Shown piece after piece: positions 17,389-29,200 of a DNA stretch of 64,000 bases (positions are counted from its first letter, which is position 1; the number at the start of each line of letters is the position of its first letter). The stretch lies in NCBI RefSeq assembly GCF_026015885.1, contig NZ_JAPDUG010000004.1, forward strand, positions 89,762-153,761, given 5' to 3'. The notes beneath the pieces were generated by a model that did not search any database, had not been told where the DNA came from, and saw only the letters and a list, made by a program, of their open reading frames with translations. The stretch comes from Halocynthiibacter sp. SDUM655004 (lineage in GTDB: Bacteria > Pseudomonadota > Alphaproteobacteria > Rhodobacterales > Rhodobacteraceae). The position numbers and the translations under genes were made by a program.

Positions 17389-18659
17389 CCGTTATCTCGC
17401 AGGATTGCGCCCGCAAGATAAAGCGAACCACAGATTAGAATACGCGCGTTTGGTTCATCTTGGAGGATGCTTTGAATAGCGTCTTTCGGATTGGATGCGA
17501 TCGAGGCAGACATCCCGACGTCTTTAGCAAAACCGGCGGTTTCCTCTGCGGTTAGTGTTGCTGCTTCGCCTGGGATAGTAACGGCAAACAGACGCTCAAC
17601 ATGACCGGAAAGTGGGCGCAGATACCCGCCGATGTCTTTTGTGTTGAGCATTCCACAAATCAAATAGGTTGGGCGTTTTGGCAAAGCGGCGAGCGTCTTG
17701 GCGATGGCATGACCTGCCGCTGGATTGTGACCGCCATCTAGCCACAGCTCGCTGCCCTGAGCGGCCTCAACCAATGGTCCAGTTTTTAGACGTTGCATTC
17801 GCGCGGGCCAAGTTGCCTTTGTGACTGCTGCTTCGCAAGCGGCTTCATCAAACCCGAGCGTGCGCAAGCTTGTGATAGCGATCCCGGCGTTTTCAATTTG
17901 GTGGTGCCCCGGAAGGGTCGGCAATGGCAAATCCAGCAAGCCGGTCTCGTCTTGATAGATAAGTCGCCCGCGCTCCTCGGATACATGCCAATGCTGACCG
18001 AAAACGCTTAAGGGAACGCCAAGACGATGTGCTTTGTGTTCAATAACTTCAAGCGCTTCATCTTGTTGACGGCCAACAACACAAGGAACGCCGCGCTTAA
18101 GAATTCCTGCTTTTTCGCCAGCAATTTCCGGCAATGTTTCGCCAAGGAATTGCGTGTGGTCGATAGAGACCGGAGTGATGACTGTAAGCACGGGATTGTC
18201 GACAACATTGGTCGCGTCCAAACGCCCGCCAAGCCCGACTTCCAAAAGGGTATAGTCTGCATCCGTACGCGCGAAGGCGAGAAGAGCGGCAGCTGTTGTG
18301 ATCTCAAAATACGTGATGTCGGCGTCGCCATTGGCAACGTAACACTCGTCAAGGATTTCAGTAAGTGCGGGTTCGGAAATGAGCTCCCCAGCAAGCCGTA
18401 TGCGTTCATGGAAACGCGCGAGATGTGGCGAGGTATAAGCGTGGGCAGTTTTGCCCGCGCCTTCCAATCCAGCGCGGATCATTGCTTGGGTGCTGCCTTT
18501 TCCGTTGGTGCCAGCAATGTGAATGACCGAAGGAAGGCGACGCTCGGGGTTATCGAGCCGTTCCAACAGCCTCCACATCCGATCAAGTGTCAGATCGATC
18601 ACCTTCGGGTGCAACGACATCATTCGTTCAAGAATGACGTCCGAAGATTTTTGGTTCAC
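17385..18659 (-). CDS. folC: Bifunctional folylpolyglutamate/dihydrofolate synthase
   Basis: A 424-residue Mur-ligase-like enzyme that joins glutamate to dihydropteroate and extends folate polyglutamates. The P-loop is [14 protein letters not shown]. The [19 protein letters not shown] stretch and SIDHTQFLG are family hallmarks, and [11 protein letters not shown] marks the C-terminal domain. Its ATG overlaps the accD stop by four bases, so accD and folC are coupled, an arrangement common in proteobacteria. Confidence 0.95.
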   Translation of the reverse strand: MNQKSSDVILERMMSLHPKVIDLTLDRMWRLLERLDNPERRLPSVIHIAGTNGKGSTQAMIRAGLEGAGKTAHAYTSPHLARFHERIRLAGELISEPALTEILDECYVANGDADITYFEITTAAALLAFARTDADYTLLEVGLGGRLDATNVVDNPVLTVITPVSIDHTQFLGETLPEIAGEKAGILKRGVPCVVGRQQDEALEVIEHKAHRLGVPLSVFGQHWHVSEERGRLIYQDETGLLDLPLPTLPGHHQIENAGIAITSLRTLGFDEAACEAAVTKATWPARMQRLKTGPLVEAAQGSELWLDGGHNPAAGHAIAKTLAALPKRPTYLICGMLNTKDIGGYLRPLSGHVERLFAVTIPGEAATLTAEETAGFAKDVGMSASIASNPKDAIQSILQDEPNARILICGSLYLAGAILRDNG

Positions 18660-19576
18660 TTTTCTTCTGCCTTCGGCGCTTCGGACTTAGCTTTAGAAGG
18701 TTTCGGCAGATCGCCCGCTACCGCAGGAGGAAGCCCCGTGAGCGCGCGCGTGATCGACGTTAGTTCTGCTTTGAGGTTTTTGCGGTGTGTCACGCGGTCG
18801 AGCATACCGTGGTCGAGGAGATACTCAGATCGTTGGAAGCCTTCGGGGAGTTTTTCGCGGATGGTTTGTTCGATCACACGTGTACCAGCAAAGCCGATAA
18901 GGGCGTTTGGTTCACCGATGTGGATATCTCCAAGCATCGCATAGGATGCTGTAACGCCGCCGGTTGTTGGATGCGTCAATACAACGATGAACGGCAGTCC
19001 TTCTTCCTTAAGCATCTCAACCGCAACAGTGGTGCGCGGCATTTGCATCAGGGATAGGATACCTTCCTGCATTCGGGCCCCGCCAGCAGCGGAGAACAGG
19101 ATAAGGGGGCGTTCGAGTTTCACGGCGGTTTCTGCCGCGGCAATGATCGCGTTACCGACGTACATGCCCATAGAGCCGCCCATAAATGAGAAGTCCTGAC
19201 AGGCGGCAACGATCGGTGTGCGGTTCATCTCGCCCTGCGCCACCAGCATCGCGTCTTTCTCGCCGGTTTTCTTCTGTGCGGCTTTAAGGCGCTCAGGATA
19301 CTTTTTCTGATCCTTGAAGTGCAGGGGATCATGAATCACTTCGGGTACGCTGACTTCGGTGAAGATGCCACCGTCGAATAGATCGGCAAACCGGTCGCGC
19401 GGCGTGATGTGCATGTGATGATCACATGACGAGCAAACATTCAGGTTATCGGCCAACTCGCGGTGGAACAGCATGGTGCCGCATTCGGGGCACTTCTTCC
19501 ACAAGTTCTCCGGAACTTCGCGTCGGGAAAACAATGAGTTAATTGTGGGGCGAACGTAGTTCGAAATCCAGTTCAT
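18656..19576 (-). CDS. accD: Acetyl-CoA carboxylase carboxyltransferase subunit beta
   Basis: A 306-residue subunit that, with AccA, moves the carboxyl group from biotin to acetyl-CoA in fatty-acid synthesis. The four-cysteine zinc finger is near the N-terminus (CPECG, then CSSC 19 residues later). The crotonase-like core includes [11 protein letters not shown] and [16 protein letters not shown] chose ATG 19576 (protein starting NWISNYVRP), ten bases after AGGA, over an ATG six codons upstream. The last ~25 residues form a Lys/Pro/Ala/Glu-rich tail. Confidence 0.95.
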   Translation of the reverse strand: MNWISNYVRPTINSLFSRREVPENLWKKCPECGTMLFHRELADNLNVCSSCDHHMHITPRDRFADLFDGGIFTEVSVPEVIHDPLHFKDQKKYPERLKAAQKKTGEKDAMLVAQGEMNRTPIVAACQDFSFMGGSMGMYVGNAIIAAAETAVKLERPLILFSAAGGARMQEGILSLMQMPRTTVAVEMLKEEGLPFIVVLTHPTTGGVTASYAMLGDIHIGEPNALIGFAGTRVIEQTIREKLPEGFQRSEYLLDHGMLDRVTHRKNLKAELTSITRALTGLPPAVAGDLPKPSKAKSEAPKAEEK

Positions 19577-19652
19577 CCTGAGCTTGTCCTGCAAGTTGGG
19601 GCGCGATGCATTGCGTTTGCCTTCAAATAATCAATGGTAGCATGAATTGCAA

Positions 19653-20543
19653 TCAACGTCGAAGCCCAACGCGGATTGCAAGCCAGCTGACTCCCAAAAA
19701 TCCAAGCTCAATGGCAAGCTGTATACCCGTCATTTCAATTTCGGTCGGCTCGGCAAGAATGGTGAAGAGCGAGAGTCCGCCCGTTTCATTTGGCAAGGAA
19801 ACAAGTAGAATGCCTTTGACGTTATTAATAAAATGAAAGGCCATTGCCGCGCCGAGATTGCCGGTTCGGGCCGTTAAATCGGTTGCCACCAGCGCAAATA
19901 CACCAGCCCAAAGCGCAACCATCCAAGCGCTCTCTCCATGAATGCTTGGGCTGTAATGACCAACGGCAAAGACGATTGCGGGCAACCCCATCCAGACCAT
20001 CGGTGATGAAAGCCGGGCCGCAAGCTGTTGTGTCAGATACCCACGAAACAGGATCTCCTCAGCACTTGTCTGTACGAGCACGGCGCATAGCGAAACAGGC
20101 AGCAGGAGGAGCCAAAGCGAAAACGGCACATTTGGTACAAAACGTGCGGTTGCATCCTCTACGGGTGGGCCGGAGGGAATAACGGCCAGCGCGATTGTCA
20201 GCCAAAGTAGCGCTTTCGTTGCAATCCAGAAATCACGGCGCAATTGGGTGAGATCACCCAGCAGCGTCAACGGCGCGCGACCATGAATAAAACGTGTGGC
20301 GATCACCACGCCAATTGCGATGAAGCCGAAAGCATAGAGAATAGTCAGCGTCTGAGCGGTGCTGTAGCACTCAAAGGTTTCATTGCCACGTTCGCAAATC
20401 ACCGGCCCCTCGATGGATGGTGCAATCAGCGAAGAAAGAAAAATCGCCAAACCATAGGCCGCGACGAATCCAACGACCGTTCGCCATAGCTCGCTGGTTG
20501 GTTTTGCGGGCGCAATAAATCCGTTTAGGGGGGCGTATGACAT
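19653..20543 (-). CDS. CPBP family intramembrane glutamic protease
   Basis: A 296-residue membrane protein of the CAAX-protease/bacteriocin-processing (CPBP) family. Motif 1 is EEILFRGYLTQ (EE-x3-R), motif 2 is FAVGHYSPS with its histidine, and motif 3 is HFINN, all with catalytic residues kept. About seven to eight hydrophobic helices are visible. Family roles include prenyl-protein processing and self-immunity; nothing nearby reveals a substrate. The start is ATG 20543, with an in-frame GTG two codons upstream; no strong ribosome site decides between them. Confidence 0.88.
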   Translation of the reverse strand: MSYAPLNGFIAPAKPTSELWRTVVGFVAAYGLAIFLSSLIAPSIEGPVICERGNETFECYSTAQTLTILYAFGFIAIGVVIATRFIHGRAPLTLLGDLTQLRRDFWIATKALLWLTIALAVIPSGPPVEDATARFVPNVPFSLWLLLLPVSLCAVLVQTSAEEILFRGYLTQQLAARLSSPMVWMGLPAIVFAVGHYSPSIHGESAWMVALWAGVFALVATDLTARTGNLGAAMAFHFINNVKGILLVSLPNETGGLSLFTILAEPTEIEMTGIQLAIELGFLGVSWLAIRVGLRR

Positions 20544-20663
20544 CAACACTCAAATCTATTTTTGCCGATACGCTATCTGCCGCATCTGAAATGTGCAATC
20601 GCGGCTTGTTAAAAAGGCGGTGAACGAATATTCCCATTGGCGACCAAGAAAAGGAAGCTAGAC

Positions 20664-22397
20664 ATGACCGCCAGCAAGTTTGACAAAACAAAATTACCAA
20701 GCCGCCATGTGACGGAAGGGCCATCCCGCGCGCCACACCGGTCCTATTTCTATGCGATGGGTCTGGACGAGACAGAGATTCACCAGCCGTGGGTTGGCGT
20801 GGCGACATGCTGGAACGAAGCCGCACCTTGTAACATCGCACTCAACCGTCAGGCGCAGTCGGTCAAGCTTGGCGTGAAAGCCGGCGGTGGTACACCGCGT
20901 GAGTTCACAACGATCACCGTGACAGACGGTATTGCCATGGGCCACGAAGGTATGCGCAGCAGCCTCGCCAGCCGCGAAGCAATTGCTGACACGGTTGAGC
21001 TGACGATGCGTGGCCACTGCTATGACGCGGTTGTTGGCCTCGCGGGTTGCGATAAATCCCTGCCCGGTATGATGATGGCGATGGTGCGCCTGAATGTGCC
21101 GTCTGTTTTCCTTTATGGCGGTTCGATCCTTCCGGGTCGGCTTGATGGCAATGACGTCACCGTTCAAGACGTGTTTGAGGCCGTGGGCAAACAGCAAGCT
21201 GGCGTTATGTCCAACGTTGACCTTGAGACGCTCGAAAAAGTGGCATGCCCATCTGCGGGCGCTTGTGGTGGCCAGTTTACTGCAAACACTATGGCCTGTG
21301 TGTCCGAGGCGATCGGCCTTGCGCTGATGAACTCCTCTGGTGCGCCAGCGCCCTATGAGAGCCGTGACCAGCATGCTTCTGCTTCTGGCGAAGCTGTGAT
21401 GAACCTCATCGCAAAAAACATCCGCGCTCGTGATGTTGTGACTCGCAAGAGTCTTGAAAACGCGGCGCGCGTTGTGGCTTGTACTGGTGGCTCGACAAAC
21501 GCTGGCCTTCACTTGCCTGCTATCGCTCATGAAGCAGGTATCGAATTTAGCCTTCAGGATGTTTGTGACATTTTCCGCGACACGCCGTATTTCGTCGATC
21601 TGAAGCCCGGCGGGAACTACGTTGCCAAAGACCTTTATGAAGTAGGCGGCGTTCCTGTTGTGATGAAAGAACTGCGTAAAGCAGGTCTTATCCACGAAGA
21701 CTGCATGACTGCATCGGGCAAGACACTTGGCGAAGAGCTTGACCAGATCGAAGGCGAAGCCGACGGCAAGGTGATCTATCCTGTCGAGAAGCCGCTTTCG
21801 AAAACTGGTGGCGTTGTCGGCCTTATGGGCAACCTCGCGCCAGAAGGTGCGATTGTTAAGGTTGCAGGCATGGCTGAAGATCAGCAGGTCTTCACTGGGC
21901 CTGCGCATGTGTTTGAGTGCGAAGAGGATGCCTTCGCCGCTGTAAAAGCGCGCGACTACAAAGAAGGCGAAGTGATCGTGATCCGCAACGAAGGCCCCGC
22001 TGGCGGCCCTGGCATGCGTGAAATGCTCGCCACGACCGCTGCGCTCTCCGGTCAGGGTATGGGCAAGAAGGTTGCGCTTATCACGGATGGCCGCTTCTCT
22101 GGCGCGACACGTGGTTTCTGCGTTGGTCACGTTGGCCCAGAAGCGGCGCACGGCGGACCGATTGCACTCGTCAAAGACGGTGACATGATCACGCTCAACG
22201 CGATCACAGGCGAAATTTCGGTTGATGTTTCGGACGAAGAAATGGCCAAGCGTAAATCTGAATGGGTTGGCCCGAAACCAACGATCTATGCATCGGGTGC
22301 ACTCTGGAAATACGCGCAACTCGTTGGCTCGACCCGACTTGGCGCCGTGACCCACCCGGGTGGCAATGCTGAAAAGCACCAATACGTCGATCTCTAA
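20664..22397 (+). CDS. ilvD: Dihydroxy-acid dehydratase
   Basis: A 577-residue iron-sulfur enzyme that dehydrates dihydroxy acids to 2-oxo acids in valine, leucine and isoleucine synthesis. Cluster and active-site motifs are clear: [30 protein letters not shown] and [15 protein letters not shown]. Length matches the family. The start is ATG 20664, after AAGGAAG; a TTG 27 bases earlier is in frame but has no support. It is a single gene followed by two hairpins. Confidence 0.97.
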   Translation: MTASKFDKTKLPSRHVTEGPSRAPHRSYFYAMGLDETEIHQPWVGVATCWNEAAPCNIALNRQAQSVKLGVKAGGGTPREFTTITVTDGIAMGHEGMRSSLASREAIADTVELTMRGHCYDAVVGLAGCDKSLPGMMMAMVRLNVPSVFLYGGSILPGRLDGNDVTVQDVFEAVGKQQAGVMSNVDLETLEKVACPSAGACGGQFTANTMACVSEAIGLALMNSSGAPAPYESRDQHASASGEAVMNLIAKNIRARDVVTRKSLENAARVVACTGGSTNAGLHLPAIAHEAGIEFSLQDVCDIFRDTPYFVDLKPGGNYVAKDLYEVGGVPVVMKELRKAGLIHEDCMTASGKTLGEELDQIEGEADGKVIYPVEKPLSKTGGVVGLMGNLAPEGAIVKVAGMAEDQQVFTGPAHVFECEEDAFAAVKARDYKEGEVIVIRNEGPAGGPGMREMLATTAALSGQGMGKKVALITDGRFSGATRGFCVGHVGPEAAHGGPIALVKDGDMITLNAITGEISVDVSDEEMAKRKSEWVGPKPTIYASGALWKYAQLVGSTRLGAVTHPGGNAEKHQYVDL

Positions 22398-22456
22398 GAC
22401 ATAAGACTGCCGGAACGCGGCGTAGGTGCTGCATTCCGGATTTCTTAACTGTTCCT

Positions 22457-22499
22457 TTTGCGCCACCTGCTTTACTTAGAATAAAGCAGGTGGCGCAAA
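22457..22499. repeat. Perfect 18-bp inverted repeat
   Basis: The arms 22457-22474 and 22482-22499 are exact reverse complements around a seven-base loop, CTTAGAA; the core of each arm is GCGCCACCTGC. A weaker hairpin (CCGGAACGC / GCATTCCGG) lies just upstream. There is no T run after the arms on the plus strand. It may act as an ilvD terminator or 3'-end stabiliser, or as a dyad for a DNA-binding protein. Confidence 0.6.
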
Positions 22500-22530
22500 T
22501 CGTTCTAGATCAGAGGTCGTTCAGAAACCA

Positions 22531-23304
22531 ATGCAGAACAGGCTCAGAGACTTTTTCGCGGAGTTGTTTTTTCGCAGGGAGCTGTCCTATTGGACCCGCT
22601 GGGCGCGCAACGCTGAATCGATGCGATTGTCAAAGCTCCGCAAACTCAAGAAGCGCGGCAGCCAACTGCGGGCGCGTATTGACAAACTGAACCACACCGC
22701 AGAACAGCGGCTTCGGATGCCGCGAATTGGATCTGATGCAATCCATTCACGTTTGTATTCTGATTGGGCGTGGCGTCCTGCTCTGTGGAAATTACCGCTT
22801 GTACCTGCGGGGAAGGCGCCGCTTCACAACAAGGATTCGATAGGCAGCGAAGCCACCATTTTTCACGACAGCAGTAGATCAGAGATTGCAGTGCGGCAGG
22901 TCCGAAATCGGCAAAGTACGGACCTTGCCCCTTTTGGGATTCAGCTCGATGTGTTCGCCTTTGAGGGCAGCTTCCTGAGCCTTGTTGTAGATCTCCCTGT
23001 GGAGGCGGTTGAAGGGCTGAAGCAGAACCATCTCATTTGCTTGGACACGATCGTTGAGCTTGAACGCCCTATCGTGATTACTGCGCGGCTTAATGTGATG
23101 CATGGCCCGAATACCGAGCAAATCGTCCGCGAACTGCCTCTTTATGACTCTGAGGTCATGGTTGAGTTTGATCTTTCTTATACCGATCTAAACGAAAAAC
23201 GTGTGGAGCGGATGTGGGTCGATTTGATCTTCGAGGAACCAGAGTTCAATCGCATCGAATTGCGAGACCTGACCTTTAGCCGCCGACCGCGCACGCAGAT
23301 TTAG
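22531..23304 (+). CDS. Protein of unknown function, possibly DUF6478 (257 aa)
   Basis: I am not certain of the family; it resembles the Rhodobacterales-restricted DUF6478. The first ~60 residues are strongly basic (LSKLRKLKKRGSQLRARIDK). The rest looks like a beta-rich domain with IVELERPIVITARLNVMHG and ELPLYDSEVMVEFDLSY. There is no signal peptide, membrane helix or catalytic motif. A second small beta-rich protein gene begins eight bases after its stop, so the two are probably made together. No strong ribosome site precedes ATG 22531. Confidence 0.6.
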   Translation: MQNRLRDFFAELFFRRELSYWTRWARNAESMRLSKLRKLKKRGSQLRARIDKLNHTAEQRLRMPRIGSDAIHSRLYSDWAWRPALWKLPLVPAGKAPLHNKDSIGSEATIFHDSSRSEIAVRQVRNRQSTDLAPFGIQLDVFAFEGSFLSLVVDLPVEAVEGLKQNHLICLDTIVELERPIVITARLNVMHGPNTEQIVRELPLYDSEVMVEFDLSYTDLNEKRVERMWVDLIFEEPEFNRIELRDLTFSRRPRTQI

Positions 23305-23312
23305 GAGCCGAT

Positions 23313-23696
23313 GTGAGTAAGCTGACATTAGAGAAAACACGGATCATCGAAGGTGTCTGGGAAGGGCGTTTGACCCGCGACGATGGCTACGACGGCATTC
23401 CATTGGTGTCTGTGAAGCATCTTGATCAAGAGATCGAAGGTGTGATGCAAGACGATATCCCTAATGATGCAAACTCCTGGACCGTTAAGGTTCCGATCCC
23501 GGCGAACTTGCTAGCGGAGGGCGTGCACACCTTTGTTATTTTGGATGCAAAGAGCGGTGAAACGCTGAACAGCTTTAGTGTCATCACTGGCGAAGCTCTG
23601 GCAGAGGATATTCGAGCAGAGGTCGATCTTCTGCGTGATGAGCTTGATATGCTGAAACGTGCCTTCCGTCGGCATTGCGCGGAAACTGCGAATTAA
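23313..23696 (+). CDS. Protein of unknown function (127 aa)
   Basis: An unrecognised protein. GTG 23313 follows AGGAG; the ATG two bases earlier is out of frame and hits TGA at once. Residues 1-100 look like a beta sandwich (EGVWEGRLTRDDGYDGIP; HTFVILDAKSGETLNSF). The last ~25 residues form an acidic/basic helix with heptad-like spacing (AEVDLLRDELDMLKRAF), suggesting a short coiled coil for oligomerisation. It lies eight bases after the larger unknown protein and probably partners with it. Confidence 0.6.
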   Translation: MSKLTLEKTRIIEGVWEGRLTRDDGYDGIPLVSVKHLDQEIEGVMQDDIPNDANSWTVKVPIPANLLAEGVHTFVILDAKSGETLNSFSVITGEALAEDIRAEVDLLRDELDMLKRAFRRHCAETAN

Positions 23697-23730
23697 GCAC
23701 CACGTCCATTTGGTTTTCCACCAAAACTGA

Positions 23731-25821
<2,091 letters not shown>

Positions 25822-26005
25822 TCTGTTTTATTATTTCAAATTAATGGTTTATTAGCGGAGCCGCGGTGGATGCGCGCCTCCGCATTTGTGGCCGTTGTTT
25901 TGGAAACGGTTCCACAAAAACCGCCATATTGTCAGTCTATCAGCACAATTCCGCCCAAATTGACGGCCATATATTTCTGGCACGACGTTGATGTAAGGGT
26001 AACAA

Positions 26006-26911
26006 ATGGACCGTTTAACAGAGATGGAAGCCTTTGCCACAGTTGTGGATCAGGGCGGCTTCACGGACGCGGCTAAGAAAATGGGGATTTCTAAGTCTGC
26101 TGTTTCCAAACATGTTTCATCGCTCGAAGCGCGCCTCGGCGCCCGTCTGTTGAACCGGACAACCCGTCGTGTCAGCCCGACTGAAATTGGCTTGGCGTAT
26201 TATGATCGTGCCCGTCGTGTTTTGAACGATGCTGGCGAAGCAGATGCCCTCGTTACATCCATGCAATCGGCCCCATCAGGTTTGCTGCGCATTTCAGTCG
26301 CAACGGACTTCGGCGTTAACCATCTTTCGCCCGTTCTTGGCGAGTTTTTGTCCGATTTTCCAGAAATTACCGTCAACATGGTTCTGAACAATCGCTATGT
26401 CGAATTGATTAGCGAAGGTTTTGATATGGCGATCCGAATTGGTGAGCTGGAAGACAGCACACTTCGCGCTCGCAAACTTACAGAAACAACCAAACGTATG
26501 GTGGCTTCGCCAAAGTATTTTGAAGAGTTTGGCCGCCCCGCAAAGATTGACGATCTGAACGATCACAAACTTCTTCACTACACGAACCAGTCGAACGGCG
26601 CAGTTTGGAAAATTACTGCACCATCTGGCGAAAAACGACAGGTTCGCACATCTGGCTGGCTTTCTGTGAATGACGGGCAATCGCTTTTGAATGCGGCTGT
26701 TTCCGGCCTTGGTATCGCGTATTTGCCGAGCTATCTCTACGCGAATGCGCTGAATGACGGCTTGATCGAAGAGGCGATGCCCGATCTTCCTGTTGAAAAA
26801 CAAGGGATCTACGCCGTCTATCCGCCAGGCCGCTTTACCCAGCCCAAGGTGCGCGCATTTATTGATTTTCTTGTGAATTCATTCGCAGAAAAAGGCCCAG
26901 ACGCCTGGTAA
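26006..26911 (+). CDS. LysR family transcriptional regulator
   Basis: A 301-residue regulator with an N-terminal helix-turn-helix (GGFTDAAKKMGISKSAVSKH) and a periplasmic-binding-like effector domain beginning near residue 90. It is in the same direction as the flavin oxidoreductase, 184 bases downstream, and the gap shows no clear operator. Targets are unknown. The form is that of the AaeR/CrgA-like LysR group, by its RLGARLLNRTTRRVSPTEIG linker. Confidence 0.9.
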   Translation: MDRLTEMEAFATVVDQGGFTDAAKKMGISKSAVSKHVSSLEARLGARLLNRTTRRVSPTEIGLAYYDRARRVLNDAGEADALVTSMQSAPSGLLRISVATDFGVNHLSPVLGEFLSDFPEITVNMVLNNRYVELISEGFDMAIRIGELEDSTLRARKLTETTKRMVASPKYFEEFGRPAKIDDLNDHKLLHYTNQSNGAVWKITAPSGEKRQVRTSGWLSVNDGQSLLNAAVSGLGIAYLPSYLYANALNDGLIEEAMPDLPVEKQGIYAVYPPGRFTQPKVRAFIDFLVNSFAEKGPDAW

Positions 26912-26943
26912 TCCCCATCGCAACTTAACTTGAGCTGCTGATC

Positions 26944-27903
26944 CTAGCGATTGGCCGCGTAGCCGTTTATTGAGGTCATGATAACCTCTACCCGACGGTT
27001 TTGTGCGCGTCCCTCATTGGTCAAATTGCTCGCGCGCGGCGCGAGAAATCCCATACCCTCTGCAGACAATTGCGCCTCTGGCACGTCATATTTGTTGACC
27101 AGCATTGCAGCAACAGAACGCGCACGTTTCTTTGAAAGCGCGATATTGTCGGTCAGCGAACCTTCGGAATCTGTATGTCCAACGAGCGCAACGTTCCGCT
27201 CTGGATTTGCCTTGAGGTAGTCAGCGAGGGCCGCAAGAGTTGCGAAGTCACCATCCGCAAGTGCAGATGAACCCGTTGCGAAAACAAGATCGTCCAACAC
27301 AAAATGCCCTTTGTTCTCAAGGCTTTCGGAAAGGCTTCCTTGCGCAATGGTTTCAGTCGGTCTTGCGCCTTTTGTGGCTGTTGTCAGTGGTAAGCCAAGT
27401 GAAGGATCGCCTCCGGCCTGAACGATTTGAACGTATCCAGCGCTTGCCGATTTGCTCACGACAAGACTTGCATATTGAGGCCCGTCTTCTGTTTCTTTTT
27501 GGGCTGCAAAATAGCGGAAATCGCCAAGATCGACGTGCATTATGGGTTCGGGGAAAATATCAACCGAGAACCGGAAATCAAATCCACCGCATGCTGCGGT
27601 TTCGCATTCATAAAGGCGCGTATACCCGTCTTCGACAAGTTGATCGCGCATCATGTCAAGGAGCCCCAGCGTCGTGACGCGCGAAGAGCTTATCTTCCAA
27701 GCTTGTTTCTCGACGCGCCCTTCCGCAGAAACAGAAGCAACATCTTTACCAGTCCAGCCGCCAGTCGGAAGGCGATAGCTGCTAGAATTTTCAAGCGCTT
27801 CAGCAACCAGTTGAGCGCCATTCGGCAGCTTCAGGTCCATGGCCGTCGACGCCATAGGCAGGCAGGCAAGTACACCTGCAACGATATGCTTGGTGCTTTT
27901 CAT
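26944..27903 (-). CDS. OmpA family outer-membrane/periplasmic protein
   Basis: A 319-residue exported protein. Residues 1-21 form a signal peptide (VAGVLACLPMASTA). The middle is an uncharacterised domain with two cysteines (YECETAACGGFDF). The C-terminal ~110 residues are an OmpA peptidoglycan-binding domain (NVALVGHTDSEGSLTDN, LSKKRARSVAAMLV). Its start overlaps the AhpD-like gene by four bases, making it the last of four coupled genes. It probably anchors the outer membrane to the wall; the middle domain's role is unknown. Confidence 0.88.
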   Translation of the reverse strand: MKSTKHIVAGVLACLPMASTAMDLKLPNGAQLVAEALENSSSYRLPTGGWTGKDVASVSAEGRVEKQAWKISSSRVTTLGLLDMMRDQLVEDGYTRLYECETAACGGFDFRFSVDIFPEPIMHVDLGDFRYFAAQKETEDGPQYASLVVSKSASAGYVQIVQAGGDPSLGLPLTTATKGARPTETIAQGSLSESLENKGHFVLDDLVFATGSSALADGDFATLAALADYLKANPERNVALVGHTDSEGSLTDNIALSKKRARSVAAMLVNKYDVPEAQLSAEGMGFLAPRASNLTNEGRAQNRRVEVIMTSINGYAANR

Positions 27904-28475
27904 CTGTTCTGGCCGTGATACTCTGGGTTTGGTTGCATCTGCGTGCCGGAGGCGACGCGGTTTGTCATGTTGAAAAACGCGGCGACATTCACAATATCCC
28001 AGATATCGGCATCAGAGAAACCAGAGCCACGAAGTAACTCGCGGTCTGCCTCTTCTATGTCCGAGCTGGATTTCGTCAATTTCACGGAAAAATTGAGCAT
28101 GTGCCTTTGTTTGTCTGTGAGTGGTGCCACTTTATAGTTCATGACAAGCATTTCACCAAGAGTGGGATCACCCGACAGTGCACGGACTGCTTGACCATGC
28201 GCAACAAGGCAATAAAAGCAACGGTTCTGGGCAGACACAACAACGGCGATCATCTCACGCTCAAGCTTGCTCAGATTGCTACCAGCCAGCATGAGTTCGT
28301 TGTAAAGGCCGGTAAATGCGTTGAGCTTCTCGATGCTAAAGGCATGGGCCTTTAATACGTTCGGTACAAAGCCAAGTTTCTCTGTGCAGATGTCAAAATA
28401 CCTTTGGGTCTCCGCTGGAAGCGGATCCATCGGAGGTAGGTTCAACGCAGTTGGAGATTCTAGGGCTGTGCTCAA
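27900..28475 (-). CDS. AhpD-like peroxidase-related protein (carboxymuconolactone decarboxylase family)
   Basis: A 191-residue helical protein with the AhpD redox motif: Cys86 and Cys89 in CFYC, plus His93. Members are thiol-dependent hydroperoxidases of the YciW/peroxidase-related group. The physiological substrate is unknown. It sits between a GNAT acetyltransferase and an OmpA-like gene, overlapping each by four bases. Confidence 0.88.
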   Translation of the reverse strand: MSTALESPTALNLPPMDPLPAETQRYFDICTEKLGFVPNVLKAHAFSIEKLNAFTGLYNELMLAGSNLSKLEREMIAVVVSAQNRCFYCLVAHGQAVRALSGDPTLGEMLVMNYKVAPLTDKQRHMLNFSVKLTKSSSDIEEADRELLRGSGFSDADIWDIVNVAAFFNMTNRVASGTQMQPNPEYHGQNR

Positions 28476-29200
28476 TCGATCCTGCTGTTTTTTTGTTTAA
28501 TCCTATAGTGATAGTGTCCCACAGGTTTCATATTCAGGAAAGTGTATAGTTTATTTGCAGCAGTATTTGCGTGCGTAACAACAACAGATAGTTGTTCTGC
28601 CCCATGATCTTGCGACCAGTTGGCAGCAGCATACATCATATTGACGGCAACTCCTTGCCGACGGGCGCGTGAAGACACCTCAAGTGCGTGTAACATAGCG
28701 ATTTTTTCGTGCAATCCGACAAAAGCAGCCCCCGCAGCCCTGCCTTTTGCGCGCCCAAGGAGAGTTGTTTTGGCAGTTTGAGCGCGGTGCATAACGTTGA
28801 GCCGTCCTTCGGTAATGCCACCTGCTGCCCAAATCTCCTCCATGATGGCGAGTGGTGGAAATACCTCGAAGCATGCAAGCGGCTCAAGCTCACGGATAAG
28901 CGTCGCGACAGGCGCCGAAAGAATGTGTACCGGATCGACAATATCGTAGCCGCGTTCGTTCAGCTTGGCGTCGAGTTCGTTATCCTCCTCGCGGATCATG
29001 AAGAGTGGCCTTTGGTTCAGGGCAATCATCCCTGTCTCGGCGTCTTGGATATCCGCAGCGGAAAGCGATGTGTTCAGAGTTGCGCAACACACGCGCTTGC
29101 TATCGCTGCCGCCTCCGTTACGAAGCAGAAAGCCGCCGCGCTCGATAATGTTTAGTGGGGGCCATGTGGCATCAATCGTGTCGAAATAGGCCTTGCTCAT
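28472..29200 (-). CDS. GNAT family acetyltransferase
   Basis: A 242-residue protein with a C-terminal GNAT fold: HALEVSSRARRQGVAVNMMYAA is the acetyl-CoA-binding segment, and VVVTHANTAANKLYTFLNM is the following helix. The N-terminal half is divergent (CCATLNTSLSAADIQDAE). The substrate is unknown. It is coupled by four-base overlaps to the upstream molybdopterin-domain gene and the downstream AhpD-like gene. Confidence 0.85.
   Translation of the reverse strand: MSKAYFDTIDATWPPLNIIERGGFLLRNGGGSDSKRVCCATLNTSLSAADIQDAETGMIALNQRPLFMIREEDNELDAKLNERGYDIVDPVHILSAPVATLIRELEPLACFEVFPPLAIMEEIWAAGGITEGRLNVMHRAQTAKTTLLGRAKGRAAGAAFVGLHEKIAMLHALEVSSRARRQGVAVNMMYAAANWSQDHGAEQLSVVVTHANTAANKLYTFLNMKPVGHYHYRIKQKNSRID

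Noticed and set aside
18027..18944. 305-codon plus-strand frame
   Set aside because: Antisense to folC and accD, both unmistakable; the composition is typical of a shadow frame.
20694..22466. 590-codon open frame on the minus strand
   Set aside because: It lies opposite ilvD, which has clear family motifs. The minus reading has no recognisable domain and is rich in His/Arg, as expected from the complement of coding DNA.
23311..23313. ATG start for the 127-residue protein
   Set aside because: ATG 23311 is followed at once by TGA. The in-frame GTG at 23313 with AGGAG upstream is the real start.
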